Under the pieces are notes generated by a model. That model was not told the DNA's origin. It did not search any database and saw only the letters and a list, made by a program, of their open reading frames with translations. A stretch of DNA of 64,000 nucleotides from NCBI RefSeq assembly GCF_003333305.1, contig NZ_QOLD01000058.1, forward strand, positions 20,642 to 84,641, given 5' to 3'. Positions 19,239 through 29,131 of the stretch are shown here, piece by piece (position 1 is the first letter of the stretch; each line of letters starts with the position of its first letter). The stretch is from Candidatus Colwellia aromaticivorans (GTDB lineage: Bacteria; Pseudomonadota; Gammaproteobacteria; Enterobacterales; Alteromonadaceae). The position numbers and the translations under genes were made by a program.

Positions 19239-20366
19239 ATGAATTTTCATCAGCTATTAGAAAAAATGGTGAGTGCCGAGGCATCTGATATGTTTGTTAC
19301 GGCAAAGTTAGCCGTTAGCGCAAAAATTAATGGCGAATTACGTCCGATCACTGAGCATGTATTGTCAGCGGAAGAGTCGTTAGGCTTAGTTCATAATGCA
19401 ATGAACGAAAAACAGATTCGTCAATTTGATGAAGAAAAAGAGTGTAATTTTGCAATATCGATTGATGGCATAGGCCGCTTTCGGATCTCAGCCTTTTGGC
19501 AGCGAGATATGGCCGGTATGGTTATCCGTCGTATTGTTACAGATATTCCTGATCTTGAGGAATTAGGTTTACCACCGATACTTAAAGATGTTGTGATGTC
19601 AAAGCGAGGTTTACTGCTCTTTGTTGGTGGTACGGGTACGGGTAAATCAACTTCGATGGCGTCTTTGATAGGTTATCGAAATCGGAATTCTCGTGGGCAC
19701 ATTCTAACCATTGAAGATCCGGTGGAATTTGTTCATGAGCATGCAAAGTGTATGATCACTCAGCGGGAAGTCGGTTTAGACACTGAATCATTTGATGCTG
19801 CACTTAAAAGCTCATTGCGACAAGCACCTGATGTTATTTTAATTGGTGAAATTCGTAGCCAAGAAACGATGGAGTATGCATTAAGCTTTGCCGAAACAGG
19901 GCATTTATGTATTGCTACTTTACATGCTAATAATGCAAACCAAGCGATTGACCGTATTATGCATTTAGTTCCAGCTAATCAACATGGAAAATTATTGTTT
20001 GATTTAGCGTTGAATCTGCGTGGTATTATTGCGCAGCAATTAGTGCCAACTAGGGATGGTAATGGTCGTGTTGCTGTTATAGAAGTCTTGTTAAATTCAC
20101 CATACATTGCAGAGCTGATTAAAAAAGGTGAGATAGGTAGTATTAAAGACGTGATGCAAAAATCGAATGAGTTAGGTATGCAAACCTTTGACCAAGCACT
20201 CTTTAATGTATACCAACAAGGCTTAATTACTTATGCCGATGCTATTCATCATGCTGATTCACCTAATGACTTACGATTGATGATTAAATTAAGAAGTAAT
20301 GATCAAAGTGGTACTGGCGGGTTGGCAGGCATTACTATCGATGGTGTTGAACCTAAATACGATTAA
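19239..20366 (+). CDS. pilU: PilT paralogue PilU
   Basis: PilT-dependent accessory retraction ATPase, 375 residues. Walker A GGTGTGKST (130-138), HILTIEDPVEFVHEHAKC, DVILIGEIRSQETME, ETGHLCIATLHANNANQAIDRI. It lacks the AIRNLIRE signature of PilT and has a longer C-terminal tail. Located 48 bp after pilT, likely one transcript. Confidence 0.95.
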   Translation: MNFHQLLEKMVSAEASDMFVTAKLAVSAKINGELRPITEHVLSAEESLGLVHNAMNEKQIRQFDEEKECNFAISIDGIGRFRISAFWQRDMAGMVIRRIVTDIPDLEELGLPPILKDVVMSKRGLLLFVGGTGTGKSTSMASLIGYRNRNSRGHILTIEDPVEFVHEHAKCMITQREVGLDTESFDAALKSSLRQAPDVILIGEIRSQETMEYALSFAETGHLCIATLHANNANQAIDRIMHLVPANQHGKLLFDLALNLRGIIAQQLVPTRDGNGRVAVIEVLLNSPYIAELIKKGEIGSIKDVMQKSNELGMQTFDQALFNVYQQGLITYADAIHHADSPNDLRLMIKLRSNDQSGTGGLAGITIDGVEPKYD

Positions 20367-20404
20367 TTTTCTATTTTTTGTTATTTACTTTAAATTCGAA
20401 AAAG

Positions 20405-20450
20405 GCCGTTAGTTAATTCATTATACAATCAATCAACGGCTATTTTCTCT
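20405..20450 (+). terminator. Possible weak terminator after pilU
   Basis: GCCGTT at 20405 pairs with AACGGC ending at 20440 across a long, partly pairing loop, followed by the imperfect T-tract TATTTTCTCTATT. The rest of the 370 bp gap up to the PhoU-like gene holds a Pho box and no other gene. Confidence 0.4.
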
Positions 20451-20607
20451 ATTATAAGGTGAGAAACTTTAAAATGATGTATAGCCCATAAACTTGTGGG
20501 TTGAGGGCTAAATTTTATTATTAAATCACGGGATTAGCGTTATTTATGAATAGATATACTCGCTACTCGCTGCTCATTTTTATCACCGTGTTTCCTTTGT
20601 AATAAAA

Positions 20608-20625
20608 CTGTCATATAACTGTCAT
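20608..20625 (+). promoter_or_regulatory. Pho box (PhoB-binding site) upstream of the PhoU-like/pit operon
   Basis: CTGTCATATAACTGTCAT: two perfect CTGTCAT direct repeats separated by four AT-rich bases, an 11 bp period, which matches the established PhoB box exactly. It lies about 110 bp before the DUF47 start codon, with a possible -10 element (TAAAAT) at about 20640-20645. It predicts phosphate-starvation control of the two genes that follow. Confidence 0.85.
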
Positions 20626-20737
20626 ATAATTCTAGCCGATAAAATTCAACATCCTAGGGGAACTTACCTAGTAAAGTTAACATTACTAGATAAATACGTT
20701 ATTATCCGCCCTGAAAAATAATAAACTGGAAACCATT

Positions 20738-21418
20738 ATGGCCAGAAATTCAATAATAGGTGTATTTGCAAAGTCACCAATTAAACCATTAGAAAAACAT
20801 ATCAAATTGGTTGTTAAATGTAGCAATCAACTTATTCCTTTCTTTACAGCTTGTTATGAGCAAAATTGGAGTGAAGCGGCTAAAGTTCGTCGTAAATTAT
20901 CCAAATTAGAACAAGATGCTGACTCATTAAAGCGTCAACTACGTTTAGAGCTACCCGGTGGGTTGTTTATGCCTGTAGACAGGGCTGATTTACTCGAGTT
21001 GCTTACTCAACAGGATAAAATAGCCAATCGTGCAAAAGATATTGCAGGGCGTGTTTTAGGTCGTAAATTAGAAATACCGACTAGTTTACAAGATCAATTT
21101 TCAAAATATTTAGAGCGTTGTATTGATGCGACCGAAAAAGCTGCCGAAGCAATCAACGAATTAGATGACTTGTTAGAAACAGGCTTTCGTGGCCGAGAAG
21201 TAGTTTTGGTTGAAAAAATGATCAACCAATTAGATGAAATAGAAGACGATACTGATGACATGCAAATTGCTTTGCGCAAAGATTTACTTGCTTTAGAACG
21301 TGAATTAAATCCGGTTGATGTAATGTTCTTATATCAAATAATTGATTGGGTTGGCGACTTAGCCGATCTAGCTGAACGTGTTGGCGCACGTTTAGAAATA
21401 CTTCTTGCTAGAAAGTAG
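20738..21418 (+). CDS. DUF47 PhoU-like phosphate transport regulator
   Basis: 226-residue helical protein of the PhoU-like/DUF47 family (TIGR00153), usually co-encoded with Pit transporters and thought to modulate their activity. Motifs: LEQDADSLKRQLRLELPGGLFMPVDRADLLELL, QDKIANRAKDIAGR, and the C-terminal IDWVGDLADLAERVGARL. Rich in charged coiled helices (PhoU three-helix repeats). Ten bp before pit, same strand, so clearly one operon, and under the Pho box. Confidence 0.88.
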   Translation: MARNSIIGVFAKSPIKPLEKHIKLVVKCSNQLIPFFTACYEQNWSEAAKVRRKLSKLEQDADSLKRQLRLELPGGLFMPVDRADLLELLTQQDKIANRAKDIAGRVLGRKLEIPTSLQDQFSKYLERCIDATEKAAEAINELDDLLETGFRGREVVLVEKMINQLDEIEDDTDDMQIALRKDLLALERELNPVDVMFLYQIIDWVGDLADLAERVGARLEILLARK

Positions 21419-21428
21419 GGGTTAACTG

Positions 21429-22694
21429 ATGGAAATTTTACTTAATTCTGGAACTACATTAGTTATTATTGCTGCTGTTGTTGGCTTGTTTATGGCGTGG
21501 GGCATTGGTGCCAATGATGTAGCCAATGCTATGGGTACTTCTGTTGGTTCAAAAGCGCTGACTATCAAGCAAGCGATTATTATCGCCATGATATTTGAAT
21601 TTGCTGGTGCTTATTTAGCAGGCGGTGAAGTTACTTCAACCATTCGTAAAGGCATTATTGATGCCAGTTTCTTTATTGAATCACCTGAATTACTTGTTTT
21701 TGGTATGATTTCAGCATTATTTGCTGCTGCTACTTGGTTGCTTATTGCATCGGCACTAGGTTGGCCAGTGTCTACTACCCATTCAATTGTTGGTGCCATT
21801 GTTGGTTTTGCTGCTGTTGGCGTAAGTCCTGATGCTGTGGAATGGAGCAAAGTTACTGGTATTGTTGGTAGTTGGGTTATTACGCCAGTGATTTCTGGCG
21901 TTATTGCTTTTATTATATTTAATAGTGCGCAAAAACTTATTTTTGATACGGATAAACCATTACAACAAGCGAAACGGTGGGTACCGTTATATATGTTTTT
22001 AGCGGGTTTTGTACTGGCGTTGGTTACTATCAAAAAGGGTCTTAAGCATATAGATTTACACATTGGTACCGCCGATGGCTTTATATACTCGGTCATCACT
22101 GCAGTTTTGGTTGCTATTATCGGTAAGGTGTTTATTAATCGCCTTAAGTTTGATGAGTCAGCAGCACTTAAAACGCATTATGCCAATGTAGAAAAAGTAT
22201 TTGCCGTGTTAATGATAGTAACGGCTTGTTGTATGGCATTTGCTCATGGCTCAAACGATGTTGCTAACGCGATTGGCCCACTTGCTGCGGTTGTTAGTAT
22301 TGTTGATAACGGTGGACAAATAGCGGCGAAATCTACTATTGCTTGGTGGATATTACCACTAGGTGGTTTTGGTATTGTTGCTGGCTTGGCTATTTTTGGT
22401 CATAAAGTGATGGCCACTATTGGTCAGGGTATTACTCATTTAACACCAAGTCGTGGTTTTGCTGCTGAATTAGCTGCTGCTTGTACTGTTGTTATCGCCT
22501 CAGGTGCAGGTTTACCTATTTCAACCACACAAACCTTAGTTGGTGCTGTGTTGGGTGTAGGCATGGCTCGTGGTATTGCTGCTATTAACTTAGGCGTAGT
22601 ACGTAACATTGTTGTATCTTGGGTGATAACTTTACCAATTGGTGCAGGGCTGTCCATATTGTTCTTCTGGATGATGCAGGCGACTTTTACCTAG
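21429..22694 (+). CDS. pit: Low-affinity inorganic phosphate transporter (PiT family)
   Basis: 421-residue polytopic membrane protein of the PHO4/PiT family, symporting phosphate (or metal phosphate) with a cation. Both inverted-repeat signatures are present: GIGANDVANAMGTSVGSKALT near the N-terminus and AHGSNDVANAIGPLAAVV in the second half. About ten to twelve hydrophobic helices. AGGGG ribosome-binding site. A terminator follows. Under the shared Pho box, so unlike classical constitutive Pit it may be phosphate regulated. Confidence 0.93.
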   Translation: MEILLNSGTTLVIIAAVVGLFMAWGIGANDVANAMGTSVGSKALTIKQAIIIAMIFEFAGAYLAGGEVTSTIRKGIIDASFFIESPELLVFGMISALFAAATWLLIASALGWPVSTTHSIVGAIVGFAAVGVSPDAVEWSKVTGIVGSWVITPVISGVIAFIIFNSAQKLIFDTDKPLQQAKRWVPLYMFLAGFVLALVTIKKGLKHIDLHIGTADGFIYSVITAVLVAIIGKVFINRLKFDESAALKTHYANVEKVFAVLMIVTACCMAFAHGSNDVANAIGPLAAVVSIVDNGGQIAAKSTIAWWILPLGGFGIVAGLAIFGHKVMATIGQGITHLTPSRGFAAELAAACTVVIASGAGLPISTTQTLVGAVLGVGMARGIAAINLGVVRNIVVSWVITLPIGAGLSILFFWMMQATFT

Positions 22695-22718
22695 ATAAAA
22701 GCTTTCTCTACAAATATA

Positions 22719-22746
22719 AAAAAGCCGCAACGTTTGTTGCGGCTTT
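22719..22746 (+). terminator. Terminator after pit
   Basis: AAAAGCCGCAACG then TTTG then TTGCGGCTTTTC: a strong GC stem with flanking A- and T-runs, usable for pit. Confidence 0.9.
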
Positions 22747-22816
22747 TCTTTTTTATTATTTGTATCTTAAACTATGTAACTTAAATTATATTACTTAAGT
22801 AAGGCTCTCTTAACCT

Positions 22817-23095
22817 TTAATCCCGCGCAGTTACTTCGAGTAAATGATAACCAAACTGAGTTTTTACTGGACCTTGCACTTCATTAAGTGGTGCAGAAAA
22901 TACCACTTTATCAAATTCTGGAACCATTTGACCAGGACCAAATGTACCTAAATCACCGCCTTGCGCTTTTGAAGGGCAGTTTGAGTGTTCTTTGGCTACT
23001 TCGGCAAAATCTTTTCCGTCTTCTATTTCAGCTTTTAATGCTAAGCACTGTTCTTCAGTGTCTACCAATAAATGGCGTGCAGCAGCTTGTGACAT
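22817..23095 (-). CDS. ppiC: Parvulin-type peptidyl-prolyl isomerase PpiC
   Basis: 92-residue single-domain cytoplasmic parvulin that catalyses cis-trans isomerisation of prolyl bonds. It has ARHLLVDTEEQC, the FAEVAKEHSNCPSKAQGGDLGTFGPGQMVPEFDKVVF core and the terminal VKTQFGYHLLEVT. No signal peptide. GGGGA ribosome-binding site. Divergent from oxyR by 130 bp. Confidence 0.93.
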   Translation of the reverse strand: MSQAAARHLLVDTEEQCLALKAEIEDGKDFAEVAKEHSNCPSKAQGGDLGTFGPGQMVPEFDKVVFSAPLNEVQGPVKTQFGYHLLEVTARD

Positions 23096-23225
23096 AGTTT
23101 TCCCCGTTAGTTGTTATAATAATAAACTCTGCGTAACCTTATCGTATTTTCCTTTGATTTTAAAGACATCTTGATTTAAATTATTACTACATTACCGAGC
23201 TCTTAATCTAAAAAGTCGATACTCT

Positions 23226-24146
23226 ATGAGCAGTAGCACATTCAATAATAAATTACCTAACTTAAAGCACTTAAACTACTTGTTGGCACTTGATAAATAT
23301 CAGCACTTCAACAAGGCTGCAGAGGCCTGTTTTGTTAGCCAATCAACATTAAGTAGCGCAATTTTAAAATTAGAACAGCAGCTATGTTGTCAGTTACTTG
23401 AGCGAGAGCATAAGCGTTTTATTTTTACAAGCCATGGAAAACAAGTAGTGGCACTTGCACAAAAACTTTTACTTAATGCAAATGAATTCACTACATTTGC
23501 CCAACAACAAGGTTGTTATAATAGTGGAAGTGTTAATCTTGGGTGTATTCCAACGATTGCGCCATTTATACTCACCGATTTAGTACAAGCTTGTCAAAAG
23601 GACCTACCAAATATTGAGTTATATCTACGAGAAGATACTACTGATAATTTACTCTTTCAGTTGGAACAAGGCGAAATTGATTGTGCAATAGTTGCTTTTC
23701 CTATTCCAAAAAATAACTTCTTTTCTAAAAAATTAGGGCAAGATGATTTCTATATTGCTGGTGATAAAACGTTAGTGAATCGTTTTCAAGCGTCTTTAGA
23801 CTATCAAAGTTTACCAGAAAAAAGTGTTTTTCTACTCAATGAAGAACATTGTTTAACTGAACATGCAGTATCAGCATGCAAACTAGCAGATGCGAGTCTT
23901 ATTAATAGCTTTTCGGCTTCAAGTTTAGCGACGTTAGTTCAAATGACAGCATTTCATCACGGTGTTACTTTTTTACCCGAAATGGCAGTAAATAAAGGGG
24001 TTGGTAAGTTAGAAGGGTTGCTAATTGAGCCGATGAAAGGCGAAGTATATAGAGATATAGGTATTGTATGGCGCAAAACGAGTATGCGTGAAGCAACGTT
24101 TATGTCATTAGCAGATGTTGTTAGTAAAGCTTCATTGAGCCAATAG
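23226..24146 (+). CDS. oxyR: OxyR-type LysR-family peroxide sensor
   Basis: 306-residue LysR regulator: N-terminal winged helix-turn-helix (LNYLLALDKYQHFNKAAEACFVSQSTLSSAILKLEQQL) and a substrate-binding-like sensor domain. Cys209 and Cys218 (HCLTEHAVSAC) have the same spacing of nine as the Cys199/Cys208 redox pair of Escherichia coli OxyR, and are followed by the conserved SSLATLVQMTAFHHGVTFLPEMAV. So it is a thiol-based hydrogen peroxide sensor activating catalase/peroxidase genes. No peroxidase gene is adjacent. Confidence 0.88.
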   Translation: MSSSTFNNKLPNLKHLNYLLALDKYQHFNKAAEACFVSQSTLSSAILKLEQQLCCQLLEREHKRFIFTSHGKQVVALAQKLLLNANEFTTFAQQQGCYNSGSVNLGCIPTIAPFILTDLVQACQKDLPNIELYLREDTTDNLLFQLEQGEIDCAIVAFPIPKNNFFSKKLGQDDFYIAGDKTLVNRFQASLDYQSLPEKSVFLLNEEHCLTEHAVSACKLADASLINSFSASSLATLVQMTAFHHGVTFLPEMAVNKGVGKLEGLLIEPMKGEVYRDIGIVWRKTSMREATFMSLADVVSKASLSQ

Positions 24147-24185
24147 ATAATAGCTTGAATTAATGAATTCACCACTTAGCGAAAA

Positions 24186-24539
24186 TCAAAGGTTTAGAGG
24201 CAAGGTATCACGGGTATATGAAGGGAAACTATTATTCTTAGCGTAGATTTTTTCATCATTTGAGCGGGTAAAAAATGAAATTATCTGTTGTAGGTTTTCA
24301 TTAAAAACAATTGATAGTTCAAAAAAACGATTTTTTTCACTCACAACTTTAGCTTGAGAAAAGTTTAAGCTTTCGTTCGTTTCTAGTGCTGTCAAAGTTG
24401 GTGCTAATAACGAAGAAGGCGCTATAGGATAAGATAAGCTATAAATGGTAGTAATGTTAATTACTTTATTTTTGGCACAACTAGACCAAGACATGATAGC
24501 AACCATAATTATTAACAATAGTGATAGTAGTTGTTTCAT
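24186..24539 (-). CDS. Hypothetical exported protein
   Basis: 117 residues, no family recognised. Hydrophobic N-terminus (LLSLLLIIMVAIMSW) consistent with a signal peptide or membrane anchor, then SSC, which is not a convincing lipobox. The remainder is polar with a short aromatic block (RFFELSIVFNENLQQIISFFTRS). AGGAGA ribosome-binding site seven bases before ATG supports translation. Convergent with oxyR, 39 bp away. Confidence 0.55.
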   Translation of the reverse strand: MKQLLSLLLIIMVAIMSWSSCAKNKVINITTIYSLSYPIAPSSLLAPTLTALETNESLNFSQAKVVSEKNRFFELSIVFNENLQQIISFFTRSNDEKIYAKNNSFPSYTRDTLPLNL

Positions 24540-24686
24540 AATAGCTCTCCTATTCTAGATCTTTAGCTTCATAATTACTCTTCAAATAAGACCGATATTA
24601 CCAGTAAAAGTTTCATAGGTATGACAATTTGACTTAGGTTTTGCCTATATAATATGCGTTAGAAGTAAAGGGCGTCAGAAATAAAA

Positions 24687-24726
24687 AAAGCAAATGACAA
24701 TAACAAGGTTATTTATCATTTGCTTT
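24687..24726 (-). terminator. Terminator after malate synthase G
   Basis: Stem AAAGCAAATGA/TCATTTGCTTT with an AT-rich inner part; on the minus strand it ends in a run of T (GCTTTTTTTATT). About 50 bp downstream of the glcB stop. Confidence 0.8.
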
Positions 24727-24777
24727 CATTGTTTTTACATAAGTTAGTGTTATGTAAATAAACTATACGAAGATATG

Positions 24778-26961
24778 CTATTTATTGTTAGCAAGCTCTT
24801 GTTTTTTATCTAATCTACATTGATGTAATAATGGCTCAGTGTAACCACTGGGTTGTTCTGCACCAGAAAACACTAAAGCAGAGGCTGCTTTAAAGGCAAT
24901 GCTATTATCAAAGTCATCACTCATCGCTTGATAGCTTGGGTCACTTGCATTTTGACCATCAACAATTTTAGCCATTTTTTCCAGGCTTGCTTGTACTTGC
25001 TCTTGGCTGCAAATGCCGTGATGTAGCCAGTTAGCCATATGTTGACTAGAAATACGTAGGGTTGCTCTATCTTCCATTAACCCGACATCATTGATATCTG
25101 GTACTTTAGAACAGCCAATACCTTGGTCTACCCAACGGACAACGTAACCTAAAATTCCTTGAGCGTTATTATCTAGTTCTTCTGTTATTTCCGTGTCACT
25201 CCAGTTGGTATCTGTTGCTAATGGAATTGTTAAGATGTCATCTAAATTAGCGCTTTCTCGTTGCATTAAGTCTTTTTGTAGTGCAAATACATCAATGCGA
25301 TGGTAATGCAATGCGTGTAGTGTTGCTGCGGTTGGTGATGGAACCCAAGCAGTATTTGCTCCCGCTTCTACATGATTAATTTTGGTTGCGATCATGTTAG
25401 CCATTTGATCTGGAATAGGCCACATACCTTTACCAATTTGAGCTTTTTGACTAAATCCACAAGCTAGGCCAACATCTACATTGTTATTTTCGTAGGCGCC
25501 AATCCAAGGTGTTAACTTGATATCCGCTTTGCGTGCCATTGGGCCAGCGGCCATAGAAGTATGAATTTCATCACCAGTTCTGTCCAAAAATCCGGTGTTA
25601 ATGAATACAACTCTCTCTTTTGCTGCATGGATACAATTTTTTAAATTAACACTGGTACGGCGTTCTTCATCCATAATACCCATTTTAATAGTATTACGTG
25701 GCAGTGATAATGAATCTTCAACACGGGCAAATAAAGTATCAGCAAACTGTACTTCATCAGGGCCGTGCATTTTTGGTTTAACAATATATATTGATGCTTC
25801 GTTGCTGTTGCTTAGCTCACCATTACCTTTTAAATCATGTAGGGCAAGTAGAGAAGTAATCACTGCATCCATTATTCCTTCAGGAACTTCACGTCCTTGA
25901 CCGTCAATAATGGCATTATTAGTCATAAGGTGACCAACATTTCGCACGAACATCAAACTACGACCTTTAAGCTGTACTGAATCGCCTGATAATGATTGAT
26001 AGCTGCGGTCTTCATTCATTTTACGGGTGAATACTTGGCCGTTTTTATGAATTTCTTCTGTCAAAGTACCTTGCATTAATCCTAACCAATTACGGTAGGC
26101 TACTACTTTATCTTCACCATCAACGGCTGCCACAGAATCTTCACAATCCATTATAGTGGTAAGTGCTGATTCAAGCAGTATGTCACTTAACGTCGACGGT
26201 TCTGATTTTCCGATAACACTGTTTGCATCAAATACTAGCTCCAGGTGTAAACCATTATGTTTAAAAGCTAAAGTATTTGGCTGATTGATAGTGCCAGTAA
26301 AACCAATAAAAGCACTACTTTCTTTTAACGAGCTTTGTTCACCATTGGCTAAACTCACCATTAATTTCTGTTCGTTCAAATGGTAGGCAACAGCGTCTTG
26401 ATGGCTACCTTTAACTAATGGAATGGCTTGGTCTAAAAATTCTTTAGCATAACTAATAACTTTTGCGCCGCGTATGGGATTATAACTACCAGCTTTCTCT
26501 GCACCATTTTCACTGCTGATAACGTCAGTGCCATAAAGAGCGTCATATAAGCTACCCCAACGCGCGTTTACTGCATTTAAGGCAAAGCGAGCATTCATAA
26601 TAGGCACAACGAGCTGAGGACCTGCAATGGTCGCTAGTTCGGCATCTACATTTTCTGTACTGATAGAGAAATCATCTACTACAGGTGCTAGGTAGCCGAT
26701 ATCAGTTAAGAATTTTTTGTAGTTGTCAAAGCTAAACTTATCGCCAAAATTATTTTTGTGCCAAGTATCTATTTGTGTTTGTAAGTCATCTCGTTTAGCA
26801 AGTAACTGTGCGTTTTCACCCGATAGGTCGTTAATGATTTTGGCAAAGCTTTGCCAAAAATGTGCTGATGTTATGCCGGTATTTGGCAGGGCTTCATTTT
26901 CAATAAAATCATGTAGATTTTGATTTATGGTTAAGCCTGCTAATTGAATTGTTTGGGTCAT
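24778..26961 (-). CDS. glcB: Malate synthase G
   Basis: Glyoxylate-shunt enzyme: glyoxylate + acetyl-CoA to malate. 727 residues, the length of the monomeric G isoform (the A isoform is about 530). Visible: [91 protein letters not shown] and [17 protein letters not shown]. Cytoplasmic. Its partner isocitrate lyase lies about 2.2 kb away on the other strand, with a LysR regulator between; two repeat elements have been inserted in the intervening DNA. Monocistronic. Confidence 0.96.
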   Translation of the reverse strand: MTQTIQLAGLTINQNLHDFIENEALPNTGITSAHFWQSFAKIINDLSGENAQLLAKRDDLQTQIDTWHKNNFGDKFSFDNYKKFLTDIGYLAPVVDDFSISTENVDAELATIAGPQLVVPIMNARFALNAVNARWGSLYDALYGTDVISSENGAEKAGSYNPIRGAKVISYAKEFLDQAIPLVKGSHQDAVAYHLNEQKLMVSLANGEQSSLKESSAFIGFTGTINQPNTLAFKHNGLHLELVFDANSVIGKSEPSTLSDILLESALTTIMDCEDSVAAVDGEDKVVAYRNWLGLMQGTLTEEIHKNGQVFTRKMNEDRSYQSLSGDSVQLKGRSLMFVRNVGHLMTNNAIIDGQGREVPEGIMDAVITSLLALHDLKGNGELSNSNEASIYIVKPKMHGPDEVQFADTLFARVEDSLSLPRNTIKMGIMDEERRTSVNLKNCIHAAKERVVFINTGFLDRTGDEIHTSMAAGPMARKADIKLTPWIGAYENNNVDVGLACGFSQKAQIGKGMWPIPDQMANMIATKINHVEAGANTAWVPSPTAATLHALHYHRIDVFALQKDLMQRESANLDDILTIPLATDTNWSDTEITEELDNNAQGILGYVVRWVDQGIGCSKVPDINDVGLMEDRATLRISSQHMANWLHHGICSQEQVQASLEKMAKIVDGQNASDPSYQAMSDDFDNSIAFKAASALVFSGAEQPSGYTEPLLHQCRLDKKQELANNK

Positions 26962-27047
26962 ATTTTCCTCACTTGCCTTGCTTTTTTGGATGTAACGTAC
27001 TTTGATAAAAGCTTGATGAAATTCTTCATTGCTAGAATGAAATAATT

Positions 27048-27316
27048 ATATACCCGTGATACCTCAAAATGCGTGTTTCAGGATGCCTGAGCGATTCATG
27101 ATCAAGGCGCATCTTTTTATTAAGGGTTATTCCCTTAAAAACAGATGCAACGAAGAGCATGATTTACTCAGACATCCCCGTAGGGTTGGTTTAGAAACGT
27201 TTTATTCAGCGTTATTTATTTCGACAATAGAACAACTATTATCTTCAATCAATGCCTTGCCTAAAGACGTTTCTAATTCCAACTGAATCCTGCATTTTGA
27301 AGTAACACGGGTATAT
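27048..27316. mobile_element. MITE-like repeat, family A copy 1
   Basis: 269 bp bounded by imperfect inverted repeats that start ATATACCCGTG and continue TAC.TCAAAATGC. No transposase. Inside are blocks shared with the 41.3 kb copy: CCCGTAGGGTTGGTTTAGAAACG and TCAATCAATGCCTTGCCTAAAGACG in fragments. A 76-codon ORF inside is not considered a gene. Confidence 0.8.
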
Positions 27317-27493
27317 ATTGTCATCCTATTCAGAATAGGTATAACTAGCAATAGCGGTAAATTAATACCTACTATTAATTTTGTGAATGTTGGTTTTTTA
27401 ATTATGCCTTTCTTTTATGATGAGGTTTGTTGATAGCTGAAAAATGGCAGTAAAATAGGAAATTACTTCAGTATTGAAAAGACTACTGAGCTA

Positions 27494-27829
27494 TATATAC
27501 CCGTTCCACTTGAAGATGTATGATTCAGCTGGAATTAGAAACGCCTTTAGGCAAGGCAAGGCATTGATTGAAGAGAATGGTTGTTCAGGACAATATGCTC
27601 CTGCATTGTCTTATAAGCTACATCCATGTAGCGTCACATAAAAAGGCGATAACGCCGTAAAAATGACCAACAAACGCTGTCCGAAGGATTCGGCTAAAAG
27701 CATTTTACTCATTGTTGAGTAGTATTTGCTTAGAATGACTAGGCTACATACTACTCGCCGCGATTAAAACGCTTTACTTTCTTTAAAAAAGGCGAACAAA
27801 ATTTAACCGCGAAAGTTCAACAGACCCTA
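27494..27829. mobile_element. Composite repeat: family A arm joined to 246 bp module B
   Basis: 27494-27583 begins TATACCCGTTCCACTTGAAGATG and continues with the family A arm (GGAATTAGAAACG...AGGCAAGGCATTGATTGAAGA). From 27584 (TTCAGGACAATATGCTCC) to 27829 (CAGACCCTA) runs module B, which recurs almost identically at 41837-42082. Module B contains AAGGCGATAACGCC and several small palindromes. Non-coding. It ends 13 bp from the stop codon of the LysR gene. Confidence 0.8.
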
Positions 27830-27842
27830 GTACCGCTTTTAA

Positions 27843-28790
27843 TTATTCAGTTATTTGTACTTGTCTAGCAGCTTCAATGACTAATTGCCTAAACCAAATA
27901 TGACTTGTGTCATGATGTAGTAATGGGCTCCAGATCATTTTCAACTCCATTTCAGGGATCTCAAACGGTGGTTTGATGATGATGTAACTATTATCATTTT
28001 TATGGAGCATGGCTGCTTTGGTTGGTAATGTCGCGATTAAGTTATCTTCATGAGCCAATTGCATGGCTACATGGTAATTTCGTGTGAAAACTTTAATGTC
28101 ACGTTGTTTACCTATTTTTGCTAGTGATTCATCCACCCAGCCAAGTTTTTGTACATCATCCGGGTTCATTCCAACACCAACACCAAAACCTGTTTTTGAT
28201 ACCCACACATGTTTAGATGCTAAGTAAGCGTTTAAATTAAACTTATCAACCATGGGGTTGGCAGCACTGAGCAAGCATGAAAAGGAATCACGCCAAATAG
28301 ACTTTTGATGAAACGATTGTGGTAATTCATCAAAACGGTTAATAGCCATATCTATTTTACCTGCTTCAACATCATGAAAGGTAACATCACTTGGTGTCAT
28401 TATATCAATCGTAACATTTGGCGCCGTTTTGTTAAGTAACTTTAACAATTCAGGCAATAGGGTTGAAGCGGCATAATCACTTGCCATAATGCGAAAAACA
28501 CGTGAACTATTTTTCTCATTAAACTCTTCTTCGCCTTGTAGTGCTTCTTCTAATTCAAGCAATATCTTTCTAATGGTCGGTGCTAAGGTTCTTGCTCTTT
28601 CTGTTGGTACCATACCGTCAGAAGTGCGTACTAAAATTGGATCATTAAACAAATTGCGTAAACGCTTCAAGCCATTACTCATTGCGGGCTGGGTAATATT
28701 AAGCTGGTTAGCCGCACGGGTAACATTTTTTTCTCTGAGTAAAACATCTAGATAAATAAGTAGGTTTAAATCAATCTTTGAAATATTCAT
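27843..28790 (-). CDS. LysR-family regulator next to the glyoxylate shunt genes
   Basis: 315 residues. Helix-turn-helix at residues 3-62 (DLNLLIYLDVLLREKNVTRAANQLNITQPAMSNGLKRLRNLFNDPILVR), which resembles the LeuO/NodD-type subgroup, then a type 2 periplasmic-binding-like effector domain (FRIMASDYAASTLLPELL...). Start at 28790 is chosen because homologues begin at MNISKIDLNLL; an earlier ATG adds an unrelated hydrophobic stretch. It is divergent from aceA across a 340 bp intergenic region and lies between the two glyoxylate genes, so control of aceA/glcB is a reasonable inference, not shown. Confidence 0.82.
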   Translation of the reverse strand: MNISKIDLNLLIYLDVLLREKNVTRAANQLNITQPAMSNGLKRLRNLFNDPILVRTSDGMVPTERARTLAPTIRKILLELEEALQGEEEFNEKNSSRVFRIMASDYAASTLLPELLKLLNKTAPNVTIDIMTPSDVTFHDVEAGKIDMAINRFDELPQSFHQKSIWRDSFSCLLSAANPMVDKFNLNAYLASKHVWVSKTGFGVGVGMNPDDVQKLGWVDESLAKIGKQRDIKVFTRNYHVAMQLAHEDNLIATLPTKAAMLHKNDNSYIIIKPPFEIPEMELKMIWSPLLHHDTSHIWFRQLVIEAARQVQITE

Positions 28791-29048
28791 GAGTTTAATG
28801 GCTCTCTGTAAAAACATAATTGAAATAGATATAAGCGAATTTTTTATAATATTCAATGTTTATTATTGTTCATTTTATCGTGTTAGAGAACATAAAAAAT
28901 GATAATTCGTTATAACTACTTGTTTTAATTTATTTAAGAGGTGTTTTCCTTTTACTATGAAGAAGTGATATTTTCTACGTGAATGATGGTAATCATAATT
29001 ATATATTTCCTAAATACATAGTGAGTAGACTATTATTTTTGTCGTCTA

Positions 29049-29076
29049 GTGTAACGGCATACAAAGTCAGTTACAC
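29049..29076 (+). promoter_or_regulatory. Inverted repeat upstream of aceA, candidate operator
   Basis: GTGTAAC (29049-29055), 14 bp spacer, GTTACAC (29070-29076): a perfect 7 bp dyad 56 bp before the isocitrate lyase start. It could be a regulator site or a leader hairpin. Elsewhere in this 340 bp gap, ATAATTCGTTAT is a T-N11-A-like candidate for the LysR protein. Confidence 0.45.
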
Positions 29077-29131
29077 CAACCAAGCTAATATAGCTTTTTA
29101 TATACTACAAACAAAGTAAACGGAGATTGAT

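Noticed and set aside
27056..27286. 76-codon ORF
   Set aside because: Lies wholly inside family A repeat copy 1 and is not preserved in copies 2 and 3.
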